Below are positions 8,189 through 15,948 of a DNA stretch of 24,011 bases, in pieces. The notes under the pieces are model-generated. The model did not search any database. It was not told where the DNA came from and saw only the letters and a list, made by a program, of their open reading frames with translations. Within the stretch, counting starts at the first letter, position 1, and each line of letters begins with the position of its first letter. The translations under genes were made by a program, and so were the position numbers. The DNA lies in the NCBI GenBank assembly GCA_964568425.1, contig CAZMPO010000022.1, positions 1 to 24,011 of the forward strand, in the 5' to 3' direction. This stretch comes from CAKSQF01 sp964568425. Its GTDB lineage: Bacteria > Bacillota > Clostridia > Oscillospirales > CAG-272.

Positions 8189-8761
8189 TCACGGTATAAA
8201 CAGCGGACGGATCTGTTTTCCGATCAGGGCAAGATCGAGAGTCTCTTTTATCATGCCGAAATCAGCGACAAGGCTTGACGGTTTTGTCGACGGATCGTCC
8301 TGGCGCAACGGAACGAAATAGATGTTTTTTCGTTCCATAAGTGTGCCGATGTTTTTGAAATTAGCGGAAAGTGCATCGTTTGTGGCAAGTGCTATCACGA
8401 GCGGTCGCCCGTTTCGCAAATGTGCCTTTGCCGCCATTGTGACCGTGCTGTCTGTTATCCCGCAGGCAAGCTTTGCAAGCGTGTTGCCGGTGCAAGGTGC
8501 GATCACCATAGCACTTGGTTTTATTACGGGTCCGATCGGCTCTGCCTTTTTTATGCTGTCTATTATGCCGGCGCAGCTGATGCCCTCTATCTCTTTGAGA
8601 TTTTTTTCGAATGTGCTAAAACGCGTGTCTGTCATCGCGACCGATTCGCTGACTATCGCTATTATTTCACTGCCGTCATCCTTTAGCTGTCGAGCAGCCG
8701 CTATCGCTTGCGAGAGCGTACAAAATGAGCCGCAGAAGCACCATGCAGTTTTGTTCGTCAA
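8189..8761 (-). CDS. dpaB: Dipicolinate synthase subunit B
   Basis: DpaB (SpoVFB) is the flavoprotein-fold subunit that works with DpaA to make dipicolinic acid, the calcium chelate that dries and protects the spore core; it acts in the mother cell. The 190-residue length fits the family. The N-terminal WCFCGSFCTLSQ loop and the VIAPCTGNTLAKLACGITD segment (about 86-104) are characteristic of this flavoprotein-like family. The start is a TTG at 8761. An in-frame ATG is lacking, and the ATG at 8774 is in another frame. It follows dpaA by 27 bases and is surely in the same operon. Confidence in identity is high; the exact start is less sure. Confidence 0.9.
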   Translation of the reverse strand: MTNKTAWCFCGSFCTLSQAIAAARQLKDDGSEIIAIVSESVAMTDTRFSTFEKNLKEIEGISCAGIIDSIKKAEPIGPVIKPSAMVIAPCTGNTLAKLACGITDSTVTMAAKAHLRNGRPLVIALATNDALSANFKNIGTLMERKNIYFVPLRQDDPSTKPSSLVADFGMIKETLDLALIGKQIRPLFIP

Positions 8762-8788
8762 GCCTTTTCACCATTCTTTCTTTTTAGT

Positions 8789-9652
8789 TTAGTCTTTTTT
8801 GATTTTATTTTCATGATCGCGAATGCATCTGTAAATGATCTCGCCCGCACTTTCGGGACAATATCTCCCAGGAAGACCGGATGCGATTATCGTGTTCGAG
8901 CTTTCGTTATAAATACCTGCAAGATCGATCAAAATGCCCCTTTTTGCAAGGGAAGTGTAGGCAATCTCCGAGAGATCACACGGGACGGTGTTGAACAGTA
9001 TATCAAATTTGTCTGCTCGGTGATCAAAATCAACCGCTCTCGCGCCGACAGAGTATGCCGCCGCCCTGGTGATCTTATTTCTCGCAAATATCGTCGGACG
9101 GACTCCCATACCGATCAAAAGCGATGTCAACTGTCTGCCGATCCGCCCGTATCCAAATATGCCAATACTGCTGTCAAGAAGCATTTTCTCGTGTTTTTGT
9201 ACACCTATGGCAAGTGCCGCCTCGGCGGAGCATCTGGCATTGAGCAGAGCAAAATCTTCAAATTCCCCGTAATCGATACATAAAATGTCCTTTTCGGACA
9301 GCTTTTCTTTGATCTGCCCCTTTATCGCACCTGCGTACAGTCTGCCACCATTTCCCATTGCATCGAGCAGATCGGACAGCAAAACTGTATCGTCCGAATA
9401 GGGAGAATTGACCGTCATACCGTCTCGGCATAAAGGAATCGGCGCGACCGCAAAATCGGCATCGGTCAGTGCTGATATAAGATCCGCGGCTCTTGTGAGT
9501 GTTTTGGATGTGCCTGCCGCGATTTGCGGCGTCGCATAAAGCGCACATTCGTATCCGTCACCGGCAAAACGTTCTGCCGCATAGATCGTTCGCATATCCC
9601 CACCGATAAATGCTATCTTGCCTGCCGCCACTTTGTCATTCTCATGTGCCAT
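8789..9652 (-). CDS. dpaA: Dipicolinate synthase subunit A
   Basis: DpaA (SpoVFA) is the dehydrogenase-like subunit that oxidises the heterocyclic intermediate from the lysine pathway to dipicolinate. Residues 12-50 form the family-specific N-terminal Rossmann part (KIAFIGGDMRTIYAAERF). A second nucleotide-binding loop GYGRIG lies at 167-172 inside SSIGIFGYGRIGRQLTSLL. The length (287) matches the family. GGAGG (9663-9667) stands at good distance before the ATG. A sigma-K-like promoter may lie directly upstream, which would agree with late mother-cell expression of this operon in Bacillus. Together with dpaB it is solid evidence that the organism forms endospores. Confidence 0.93.
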   Translation of the reverse strand: MAHENDKVAAGKIAFIGGDMRTIYAAERFAGDGYECALYATPQIAAGTSKTLTRAADLISALTDADFAVAPIPLCRDGMTVNSPYSDDTVLLSDLLDAMGNGGRLYAGAIKGQIKEKLSEKDILCIDYGEFEDFALLNARCSAEAALAIGVQKHEKMLLDSSIGIFGYGRIGRQLTSLLIGMGVRPTIFARNKITRAAAYSVGARAVDFDHRADKFDILFNTVPCDLSEIAYTSLAKRGILIDLAGIYNESSNTIIASGLPGRYCPESAGEIIYRCIRDHENKIKKD

Positions 9653-9675
9653 ATATCGATACCCTCCGATATTGA

Positions 9676-9704
9676 CATTCTATGCATCGACCAAAAAAGT
9701 GTGT
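9676..9704 (-). promoter_or_regulatory. Possible mother-cell (sigma-K/E-like) promoter of dpaAB
   Basis: On the minus strand CATAGAATG (9676-9684) resembles the CATAnnnTA -10 element of sigma-K. An ACAC repeat (within 9699-9704) lies about 16 bases upstream, matching the AC -35 element. No sigma-A boxes are seen between the preceding terminator and dpaA. The leader would be under 20 bases. This is a weak match judged by eye. Confidence 0.35.
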
Positions 9705-9749
9705 AAAAAAACGCAAGCTTATGAAGATGTCCTTCAATAAACTTGCGTT
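9705..9749 (-). terminator. Intrinsic terminator of the four-gene two-component operon
   Basis: Minus-strand arms AACGCAAG/CTTGCGTT (9742-9749 with 9710-9717), extended by TGAAG/CTTCA inside, are followed by a run of seven T (complement of 9705-9711). It isolates this operon from dpaAB just downstream. Confidence 0.8.
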
Positions 9750-9755
9750 GATCTT

Positions 9756-10160
9756 TTATCCCTTCATTAGCTCGTCTGTCAGCCTGAGTATCTCGGGAGC
9801 GATCTTTTGTCGCTCGCGTTTTAATACCTTGCCGCTGATCGGGTATGACAGCACGATGAGAATGATCCCGATGACGCCGATCGCGATACCGACGATCATC
9901 GATTGAACTTTTTCTAATTTGAGGCTTTCTCCGAGCTCCGTCATGGCAAGACTCATGCCAAATCCCATGACAAGCGCGCCGCATATCGCCAAAACAAGAA
10001 ATGCACTCAGGGCTTTTTTGCTTGCCGATGCGTCGAGAATGCGAACTCGCTCCATTTTGTCGGGCTCGCGCGAGACGTATTTTTGTCTGATCTTTTCGAG
10101 CTCGTCACGCTCTTTTGCGGAGTATGTCATCTTGAATACTTCATTATCTCTATCCTTCAT
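9756..10160 (-). CDS. Small two-helix membrane protein (copy 1)
   Basis: This protein of about 134 residues has a charged N-terminal helix (ERDELEKIRQKY), two membrane helices around the motif GFGMSLAMTELGE and GIAIGVIGIILIVLSYP, and a basic cytoplasmic tail. It is clearly paralogous to the protein at 12941-13306 (shared G-x-GMSL-x-MT, VGxIGxI and YPI blocks). Relatives in Clostridia are, as I recall, sometimes labelled dihydropteridine reductase, but I see no enzymatic motif. The start at 10160 is preferred over 10178 because AAAGGA lies eight bases before it. It overlaps the end of the preceding gene by 11 bases, so translation is probably coupled. Last gene of the RR-HK operon; role unknown. 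Confidence 0.65.
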   Translation of the reverse strand: MKDRDNEVFKMTYSAKERDELEKIRQKYVSREPDKMERVRILDASASKKALSAFLVLAICGALVMGFGMSLAMTELGESLKLEKVQSMIVGIAIGVIGIILIVLSYPISGKVLKRERQKIAPEILRLTDELMKG

Positions 10161-11049
10161 TTGAGTCCATCCTTTCATCCGCGTCCGATCTCATAATCTT
10201 GCCCGAGTGAACTAACATGTATATCGCCATTGCAACTATAAACGCACAAACGCCGCCTCCGCTGAGTGCAAGAAAGAGTATTTGCGTTTTTTGGGTCATA
10301 CTGCCGTCACCGAATGTCATAAGCATCGTGCTCTCGAGCGAGAGCATCGATACACAAGCTGATGCGAGCGATATTGCCTTTGATGCCGAGAAGACCGGAC
10401 TGTTGTATTTTCTGTATCTGATAAGATTTATTATCGCCATCGTGAGCGATGTAAACGTATATGCCGCCATCGCGATCGTTGTTATCTCGTGGTGGCTTAC
10501 CATGCGCCCCTCGTGTATTCTGTAAAGCATCATTCCGGACAGCGCGAGGTTGACGACAAGAAATATCCACCCGCAGGCACGGTATTTTATCAGCTCGCTG
10601 TTCATCCTCTCCCCGGGTCTGTGCTTTATCGTGTGATGCATCAAAAAGGTCCGCATGGTAGCAAGCGAATAATAATATGCGGCAAGCGAGTAAAACCATG
10701 CCGATCTGTGGTAAATGCCGAGTACGAGCTGAAGCGTTGCGTATGCGGCGTTCCAAAGTGCATTTGCGGAAAGCGTCACCTTCATTCGAAGATGAGCATC
10801 ACCGAGCCATCTCTTTGCGTATTTGTTTTCTCGCTTGAATCTGCCAATCGACCTGATGATCAACGGCATGCGAACAGACCAGATCGTCAGCGTGTAAAAT
10901 GCGACGACATATGATGCGATACGAAGAGGATGATCCTCACCGAGTGTCAGAAGGGCATAGATCAAAAAAGCGGCTGAGATCGGGAGAAGAATTATAACTG
11001 CCGCCATGTGCGGAAAAAGAAGGTGCTTTGCGATTTTTTTGATATCCAT
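10150..11049 (-). CDS. Polytopic membrane protein of unknown function
   Basis: The 299-residue protein has about seven hydrophobic segments (near 12-36, 43-66, 93-112, 118-135, 160-175, 190-210 and 260-283). It also has basic, Tyr- and His-rich loops such as TIKHRPGERMNSELIKYRACG. I recognise no enzyme or transporter signature. It begins 19 bases after the histidine kinase gene and overlaps the small membrane protein gene, so the four genes form one transcript. By context it may be an accessory sensor, a resistance factor or a transporter tied to the two-component system. Confidence 0.65.
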   Translation of the reverse strand: MDIKKIAKHLLFPHMAAVIILLPISAAFLIYALLTLGEDHPLRIASYVVAFYTLTIWSVRMPLIIRSIGRFKRENKYAKRWLGDAHLRMKVTLSANALWNAAYATLQLVLGIYHRSAWFYSLAAYYYSLATMRTFLMHHTIKHRPGERMNSELIKYRACGWIFLVVNLALSGMMLYRIHEGRMVSHHEITTIAMAAYTFTSLTMAIINLIRYRKYNSPVFSASKAISLASACVSMLSLESTMLMTFGDGSMTQKTQILFLALSGGGVCAFIVAMAIYMLVHSGKIMRSDADERMDSNEG

Positions 11050-11068
11050 TTTGTCTTGACCGCCTGTC

Positions 11069-12142
11069 CTATCTTGTGCTTATCCTTACCGTAAATGTTG
11101 ACCCTTTTCCGACACGACTCTCGACCGAGATCTCGCCGTGCAGTATGTCAACTACTCGCTTTACCAAAGCAAGCCCCAACCCGTTTCCGCGAGTTGAATG
11201 AGAGGTGTCGCCTTGGTAAAACTTTTCAAATATTCTCGCACCGACCTCGGGTGTCATTCCGCACCCCGTATCGCTGACGCTGACCGTCGCTATGCCGCCG
11301 TCCTCGTGCATGCTGACCGAGACCCGACCGCCTCTTTGCGTAAATTTGAAGGCATTCGATAAAAGATTGTTCCATACGAGTTCAAGAAGCTCGGCATCGG
11401 CAGATATCGTGACATCGTCATCAATGTCTGTCTCAAGCTCTATCTCGCCGTCCTCCCATAATGTCTCGTATTGGATTATGCACTCTCCAAGCTGCTCTCC
11501 GAGATCAAATATGTCCTTTTTCGGATAAATCTGCTGATTTTCAAGCCTGTTCAGCCGCAGAATGTTGGTGATCATTTCGGACATGCGCTTTGACCGCTCG
11601 GTTATCGCGTGCGCGTATTCTATCCTTTGATCGTCCGACAGATCATCAGATGCAAGGAGCACTCCGTAATTTTGCATAACGGCAAGCGGAGTCTTCATTT
11701 CGTGCGAAACGCTCGAAATGAAGTCGGAACGAAGCATTTCGAGACTTCCGAGTTCGGATGCCATTTCGTTGAATTTGTCGATTATTTCGTCAAATGTCTC
11801 ATCTGAGGCGATCTTCTTGCCTTTGCCTATCCTGACCGAAAAATCGCCCTGCATGATCTTGTCCGCACCTTCAACTATACGCTTTACAGGTCGCTCTATA
11901 GTGATCTTTCGCCTCAGTGCATCTGTGACAGAGAAGATCAGACTGAGGAGCAGGACATTCGCAAATGTCAGCTTTGCCGCCTTTCCGAGATTTTCGGGAG
12001 TGAGCTCGATGTTTATGCTTTGAGTCAGTGTCGTTACAAACAAGACCATACAGCAGGTCGTTACGAAGGCGACAAGCATAAAAAAGAGCAGATATCTGTA
12101 TATGGCGCGAAGGATGCCGCGTGTCAGCCTTGTGTTTTTCAC
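11069..12142 (-). CDS. Sensor histidine kinase with very short external loop
   Basis: This 357-residue kinase has two membrane helices (about 15-39 and 58-79) separated by only some 18 residues. A HAMP-like linker (76-130) follows, then the HisKA box FISSVSHEMKTPLA with phosphorylated His147, the N box WNNLLSNAFKF (257-267), the G1 box DTGCGM (291-296) and the G2 box GNGLGLAL (319-326). The short loop suggests sensing in or near the membrane, as in kinases that respond to cell-wall antibiotics. The start is GTG, overlapping the stop of the response regulator gene by four bases (GTGA). Its partner is the regulator at 12139-12810. Confidence 0.9.
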   Translation of the reverse strand: MKNTRLTRGILRAIYRYLLFFMLVAFVTTCCMVLFVTTLTQSINIELTPENLGKAAKLTFANVLLLSLIFSVTDALRRKITIERPVKRIVEGADKIMQGDFSVRIGKGKKIASDETFDEIIDKFNEMASELGSLEMLRSDFISSVSHEMKTPLAVMQNYGVLLASDDLSDDQRIEYAHAITERSKRMSEMITNILRLNRLENQQIYPKKDIFDLGEQLGECIIQYETLWEDGEIELETDIDDDVTISADAELLELVWNNLLSNAFKFTQRGGRVSVSMHEDGGIATVSVSDTGCGMTPEVGARIFEKFYQGDTSHSTRGNGLGLALVKRVVDILHGEISVESRVGKGSTFTVRISTR

Positions 12143-12810
12143 TTGATCACCGCCTTGTATCCGAGCCCGTGAACAGTTTTGATCTCAAAATCGTCGCATT
12201 CGGATAGCTTTGCACGAAGCTTCGTCATGTAGACATCGACAGCGCGCGGCGCAGTTTCGGTGTCGGCGTCCCAAAATTCTTCCATCAGACTGCCTCTGGT
12301 GAAGGTCTTCTTGGGGTATGAGAGCAGCTTGTACAGGATCGAAAACTCTCTTGCCGTAAGCGAGATCTCCTCGCCCGATAGGTAGGCGGTGTGCTCGTCG
12401 GCATCCATGACGAAATTTCCGATCTCGAGCTTTCGCGATGCGGCGATACCTGCACGTCTGAGCAGAGCACCGATGCGAAGGATCAGCTCGTCAAGGTCGA
12501 TCGGCTTTGTCATGTAATCGTCGACACCGATGCGAAAGCCTTTTCTTTTTGACTCTATGTCGTCGCGCGCAGTCATAAAGAGTATCGGAATTTCCTTGTT
12601 GAAATCTCGGATACCCTGCGCAAATTCAAATCCGTTTATTTCGGGCATCATTATGTCCGATATTATAAGATCAAAGGTGCTTTCATAGAATGCATCGATA
12701 GCATCACCTGCACTTGTACAGCCTATCGCATCGAATCCGTTGCCGTTTAGAAACGTGCATACGCTTCTGCAAAGATCCTTATCATCCTCTACGACCAAAA
12801 TCTTGAACAT
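12139..12810 (-). CDS. OmpR/PhoB-family response regulator
   Basis: The 223-residue protein has an intact receiver domain: acidic pocket EDD at 8-10, phosphoacceptor Asp52 in SDIMMPEINGFEF, Thr80 and Lys102 in TKPID. A C-terminal winged-helix DNA-binding domain (about 125-223) ends in the typical VHGLGYKAVIK. It is first in the operon with its kinase. The promoter upstream resembles two other promoters in the region, so this regulator may control its own operon, the second small membrane protein and the ABC transporters. Confidence 0.92.
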   Translation of the reverse strand: MFKILVVEDDKDLCRSVCTFLNGNGFDAIGCTSAGDAIDAFYESTFDLIISDIMMPEINGFEFAQGIRDFNKEIPILFMTARDDIESKRKGFRIGVDDYMTKPIDLDELILRIGALLRRAGIAASRKLEIGNFVMDADEHTAYLSGEEISLTAREFSILYKLLSYPKKTFTRGSLMEEFWDADTETAPRAVDVYMTKLRAKLSECDDFEIKTVHGLGYKAVIK

Positions 12811-12844
12811 GTTTCCGCCGCTCCCAAAATCTTCATTTTTCTTA

Positions 12845-12877
12845 ATTATAGCATGTAAATGTTAAGATTTTGTTTGC
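12845..12877 (-). promoter_or_regulatory. Promoter of the RR-HK operon, with shared regulatory elements
   Basis: On the minus strand TATAAT (12845-12850) has no TTGACA-like -35 box. GCAAA (ending at 12877) and AACAT (12859-12863) are at exactly the same distances from the -10 as in the promoters at 13340-13393 and 16904-16957. The further upstream identity of those two is missing here. This suggests activator-dependent autoregulation. Confidence 0.5.
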
Positions 12878-12902
12878 ATCATATCGAAAAAGCAAAGAAA
12901 AT

Positions 12903-12934
12903 GCGAGTGATACCGCATTTTCGGTGTCACTCGC
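12903..12934 (-). terminator. Terminator of the second small membrane protein gene
   Basis: A 13-bp stem with one mismatch (12903-12915 with 12922-12934) and a 6-base loop follows the stop codon. On the minus strand it is followed by a T-rich stretch. Confidence 0.75.
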
Positions 12935-12940
12935 GGATGA

Positions 12941-13306
12941 TCAGTCGTTCATGATCTTTTCGCTCAGAGCGATGATCTCTTTTGCGTATTTTTTGCGTCT
13001 TCCGCCGAGGATCGATTTGTAGATCGGATAGTTGATTATAGCCATGATCATGCCGATAAGTCCGACGGCGATACCGGGGATCATGGGATTTGATATCGAG
13101 AGCACCTCGGCGATGTCGGTCATAATAAGACTCATGCCCGCACCCATGATGAGTGCCGATATCGAACCGAAAATGTAAGCAAAGCAGTTTGCGGGGGTCT
13201 TTACCTTTTTGTCAAGTGCCTTGAGCTCGTCAAGCTCGGTGTGCTCTTTTTCGGTGTACTGTGTGCGGATCTTCTGTACGAGATATTCTTTTTCGTTTCT
13301 GTTCAT
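12941..13306 (-). CDS. Small two-helix membrane protein (copy 2)
   Basis: This 121-residue paralogue of the protein at 9756-10160 has a charged N-terminal helix (MNRNEKEYLVQKIRTQYTEKEHTELDEL overall pattern, residues 1-28). Two membrane helices (about 42-65 and 74-95) contain GAGMSLIMTDIAE and GIAVGLIGMIMAIINYP, and the end is a basic helix RRKKYAKEIIALSEKI. It has its own promoter, identical in design to that of the ABC operon, and its own terminator. Function is unknown; co-regulation with two peptide-type ABC transporters suggests a role in envelope defence. No catalytic motif is seen. Confidence 0.7.
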   Translation of the reverse strand: MNRNEKEYLVQKIRTQYTEKEHTELDELKALDKKVKTPANCFAYIFGSISALIMGAGMSLIMTDIAEVLSISNPMIPGIAVGLIGMIMAIINYPIYKSILGGRRKKYAKEIIALSEKIMND

Positions 13307-13339
13307 CTGTTCTTACCTCTTGCTTTCTTTGATGAGCAC

Positions 13340-13393
13340 ATTATAACCCATCGATGTTTTAGTTTCTTTTGCGAAATGTTTGAGTTTTGTTAA
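13340..13393 (-). promoter_or_regulatory. Regulated promoter with the 31-bp shared box (copy 1)
   Basis: Minus-strand TATAAT (13340-13345) is preceded by a 17-bp spacer and then, where a -35 box should be, AAGAAA. That hexamer is the end of a 31-bp segment (13363-13393) identical to 16927-16957. The segment contains spaced CAAAA/CAAAC/CAAAA blocks, as expected for direct-repeat binding by an OmpR-type regulator. Confidence 0.65.
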
Positions 13394-13415
13394 GATCAAA
13401 TATTTTATGTATTTT

Positions 13416-14228
13416 TTACACAAGGCTTGTTTTATTCAAAATGTTCTTGCCGATCACGCCGAGTCCCAAAGCAAATAAAGAGCCGCCGACAAGGCAAAGA
13501 AGCACGTTTGTGATCGTTGCATCAAGCGGTGTGATCAGTCCGACCATCATAAATATCAGCATACCCGCACCGAGCGAGCCGCAGAGACAGAGCCACGCCT
13601 TTTGCTTTGCCGCCACGCTGACGAGCACATCTATGGCAACGAATACGAGCATCAAGAACATCTTTGAAATAATACACATTACGATGTTTGAAGCATTGAG
13701 ACTTCCAAGATCGAACGATAATCCGGTGACCGCACCACCAAGCATAGCACCGAGCAAATAAAGTATCAGCATGATCGCGCCGCAAGCAAAACCCGCGATC
13801 GTTTTCGAGATCATGTAATCACCTTTTTGGGCACGGATGGCGAATATGTTTTTGACATAACCGCTTCTGAAATCATCGGAAATGAAAAGGCAGAGAAAAA
13901 CAGCCACGCCCATGAACATCATGTTGATATTGCACATCGCCAAAACATCCATGCCCTCAGTTTCTGTGGCAATGTCGGGGAGCGTTCCGATAGATTGCCA
14001 TGCGTTTTCGGGACCGTGTATTGTTGTTTCCTCTCCCGTATTCGGGTTGACCGAAACCGAGCCGTCCATCATTGTCATCATGACAATCATAAGTATCGGT
14101 ATGACAAGGGCAGAGGCGATAACGATATAAAAAAGTTTTGACTTGAACATTCTTCTGAAATCGACTTTGAGCATACTTTTTACCCGATTAAAAAGGCGAT
14201 TTGATTTGAATTTCACTTGATTTTTCAT
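13416..14228 (-). CDS. ABC-2 type permease, second transporter
   Basis: This 270-residue membrane subunit begins with a cytoplasmic region (residues 1-32, ending VDFRRMFKSK), then has about six membrane segments starting at 33-53. The first loop outside (about 54-100) carries an acidic, Gly-rich insert. The block DFRSGYVKNIFAIRAQKGDYMISK (about 119-142) is shared with the permease at 15145-15948, so the two are paralogues. It starts one base after the ATPase stop, so translation is coupled. With that ATPase it would export or expel a hydrophobic or cationic peptide-like substrate, as LanEG/BcrB-type subunits do. No clear terminator follows. Confidence 0.8.
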   Translation of the reverse strand: MKNQVKFKSNRLFNRVKSMLKVDFRRMFKSKLFYIVIASALVIPILMIVMMTMMDGSVSVNPNTGEETTIHGPENAWQSIGTLPDIATETEGMDVLAMCNINMMFMGVAVFLCLFISDDFRSGYVKNIFAIRAQKGDYMISKTIAGFACGAIMLILYLLGAMLGGAVTGLSFDLGSLNASNIVMCIISKMFLMLVFVAIDVLVSVAAKQKAWLCLCGSLGAGMLIFMMVGLITPLDATITNVLLCLVGGSLFALGLGVIGKNILNKTSLV

Positions 14229-14229
14229 G

Positions 14230-15129
14230 TCATTTTCCTTCCTTCATAAGGTCGATATAGTATTCTTCGAGATCGATCTTGTCGGTTTTAAGCTCGGTGA
14301 CGCAAATGCCGTTTTCGTAAAGGTAAGTTACAATGTCCTCCGGTGTGGTTATATCATAGACACGCAAATATTCGGATTCATCCTCTTCCACTCGAGAATA
14401 CTTACAGCCGAGCAGCATTTTACCTTTGCTTATTTCGCTTGTTTTTAGTGCAATATATGTGCGACAACTTGCATCAAGTTCTTCTGCCGTCATCTCTTGT
14501 ATCATCTTACCGTGGCGGATGATCCCGTAATGCGTCGCTACTTTCTGAAGCTCACCAAGCAGGTGAGAGGATACGATAATACTGCGTGTTCCGTCTTTTA
14601 TGATATCGTAAAATACCTCGCGCATGATCCTCATGCCGTCCGCATCAAGACCGTTCAGCGGCTCGTCAAGTACAAGTAATGTTGGCTTGCCGAGAAGTGC
14701 CATGGCGATGCCAACCCGCTGCTTCATTCCGAGCGAGCAGTTTTTATATTTGTTTCCTGCCGCTCCCTCCATTCTCACCATCTTCAAGACCTTTACGACT
14801 TCTTGCTCGGGATTTTGAATATCAAGATTGGCGGCTTGAAGCATCATGTTGTCCCAAACGGTAAGTCCGGGGAAACAGCCGGGAGCTTCGATCAGAACAC
14901 CTATCTGTGCTCTTACGGCACTGTTCGTATGATCTTTTCCATAAATCTTGATAGAACCGCCGCTTTTGGGCACCAGACCACATATCATCTTTTCAGTGGT
15001 GGATTTGCCGCTCCCGTTTTCTCCGATAAACCCGTAGATCGCACCCATCGGGACGGTCATATCAAGACCGCAAACGGCTTGCTTTGCACCAAAACTTTTG
15101 GAAAGATTCTTTATTTCAACTGCATTCAT
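14230..15129 (-). CDS. ABC transporter ATPase, second transporter (BcrA/LanF type)
   Basis: The 299-residue ATPase has Walker A GENGSGKST (37-45), signature SLGMKQR (132-138, the variant form usual in bacitracin and lantibiotic self-protection transporters), Walker B LLVLDEP (151-157) and switch His189. The C-terminal extension (about 225-299) is typical of this branch. The ATG at 15129 is chosen because GGAGG is eight bases upstream; an earlier ATG at 15135 would be only two bases away. It is about half identical by eye to the ATPase at 15949-16851 and ends in the same LEEYYIDLM pattern. Confidence 0.9.
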   Translation of the reverse strand: MNAVEIKNLSKSFGAKQAVCGLDMTVPMGAIYGFIGENGSGKSTTEKMICGLVPKSGGSIKIYGKDHTNSAVRAQIGVLIEAPGCFPGLTVWDNMMLQAANLDIQNPEQEVVKVLKMVRMEGAAGNKYKNCSLGMKQRVGIAMALLGKPTLLVLDEPLNGLDADGMRIMREVFYDIIKDGTRSIIVSSHLLGELQKVATHYGIIRHGKMIQEMTAEELDASCRTYIALKTSEISKGKMLLGCKYSRVEEDESEYLRVYDITTPEDIVTYLYENGICVTELKTDKIDLEEYYIDLMKEGK

Positions 15130-15144
15130 CAGCATTTCCTCCGA

Positions 15145-15948
15145 TCAATATACGTCGCTTCTCGAAAGCAGAATTGTTCCGAGAATGTTATAAATTATCG
15201 CCCATGCGATCGAAACCACCGTACAAACGATAAGCGTTATCGCGTTGCTGTTAAGACAGGCAAAGACAGATGAACCGTACAAAAAAATGTTGAGCACCGG
15301 TGTATTGCCGATGATAGCACTAACACCGATGATTAGAATGCCTGTTCCGAAGAAAAAGCTCGACGCAATTGATACGCCGAAATATCTTCTGAAAATGACA
15401 TTAAGAAATGTATATAGGCTTGCCCAACCAAGGCTCATAAGCATTTTACCTGCAACGGCGATTATAAGGGAAGATGCTTCGACCGAAAAATCAAGACCGA
15501 CAAAAAAACCCGCACCGACAGCACCCAATAGATAAGCGACGCACATTGCCATCATTGCAAAAGCACAGACGAGTGATTTTGATATCATGTAATCCTGTTT
15601 TTTAGGATGTGTAGTGAAGATCTGCTTGACATAGCCGCTTCTATAGTCGTGCCCGATAAATATCGATACCATGATGCCGCCGAAAATAAAGACCATGTTC
15701 ATGTTGGCGTACTTTCCGATGTCGCTAAAGGTATAAAGCGGAGCGTCTGCGGCAACTGCGTTCCATGCATTGGTGTAAATGGCATTTCCTTCACCGCTCG
15801 TTCCAAGAATGAGTGCGGGTATGATCGCTGCAACTCCTAGAAAGATATAAAACATGGGTGTATGAAAAAGGCGGTAGAAGTCAACACCGAGCATTCCTTT
15901 GATCCTCTCGATGAAACTCGGCTTCTTAAATGTTAGCTCTTTTGTCAT
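15145..15948 (-). CDS. ABC-2 type permease, first transporter
   Basis: This 267-residue membrane protein has the same architecture as the permease at 13416-14228. A cytoplasmic lead ending VDFYRLFHTP is followed by a first membrane helix (about 31-48), a loop outside, the block HDYRSGYVKQIFTTHPKKQDYMISK, and a set of further helices. The start codon directly follows the ATPase stop (TAAATG), with GGAGG inside the end of the ATPase gene. Together with that ATPase it forms the first of two tandem transporters. Substrate unknown; by family, an antimicrobial peptide or a lipid-linked compound. Confidence 0.8.
   Translation of the reverse strand: MTKELTFKKPSFIERIKGMLGVDFYRLFHTPMFYIFLGVAAIIPALILGTSGEGNAIYTNAWNAVAADAPLYTFSDIGKYANMNMVFIFGGIMVSIFIGHDYRSGYVKQIFTTHPKKQDYMISKSLVCAFAMMAMCVAYLLGAVGAGFFVGLDFSVEASSLIIAVAGKMLMSLGWASLYTFLNVIFRRYFGVSIASSFFFGTGILIIGVSAIIGNTPVLNIFLYGSSVFACLNSNAITLIVCTVVSIAWAIIYNILGTILLSRSDVY

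Noticed and set aside
8813..9283. 156-codon plus-strand frame opposite dpaA
   Set aside because: It lies wholly antisense to a firmly identified gene, has no ribosome site and no recognisable motif. Similar antisense frames over the citrate synthase, SpoVAF and ECF genes were rejected likewise.
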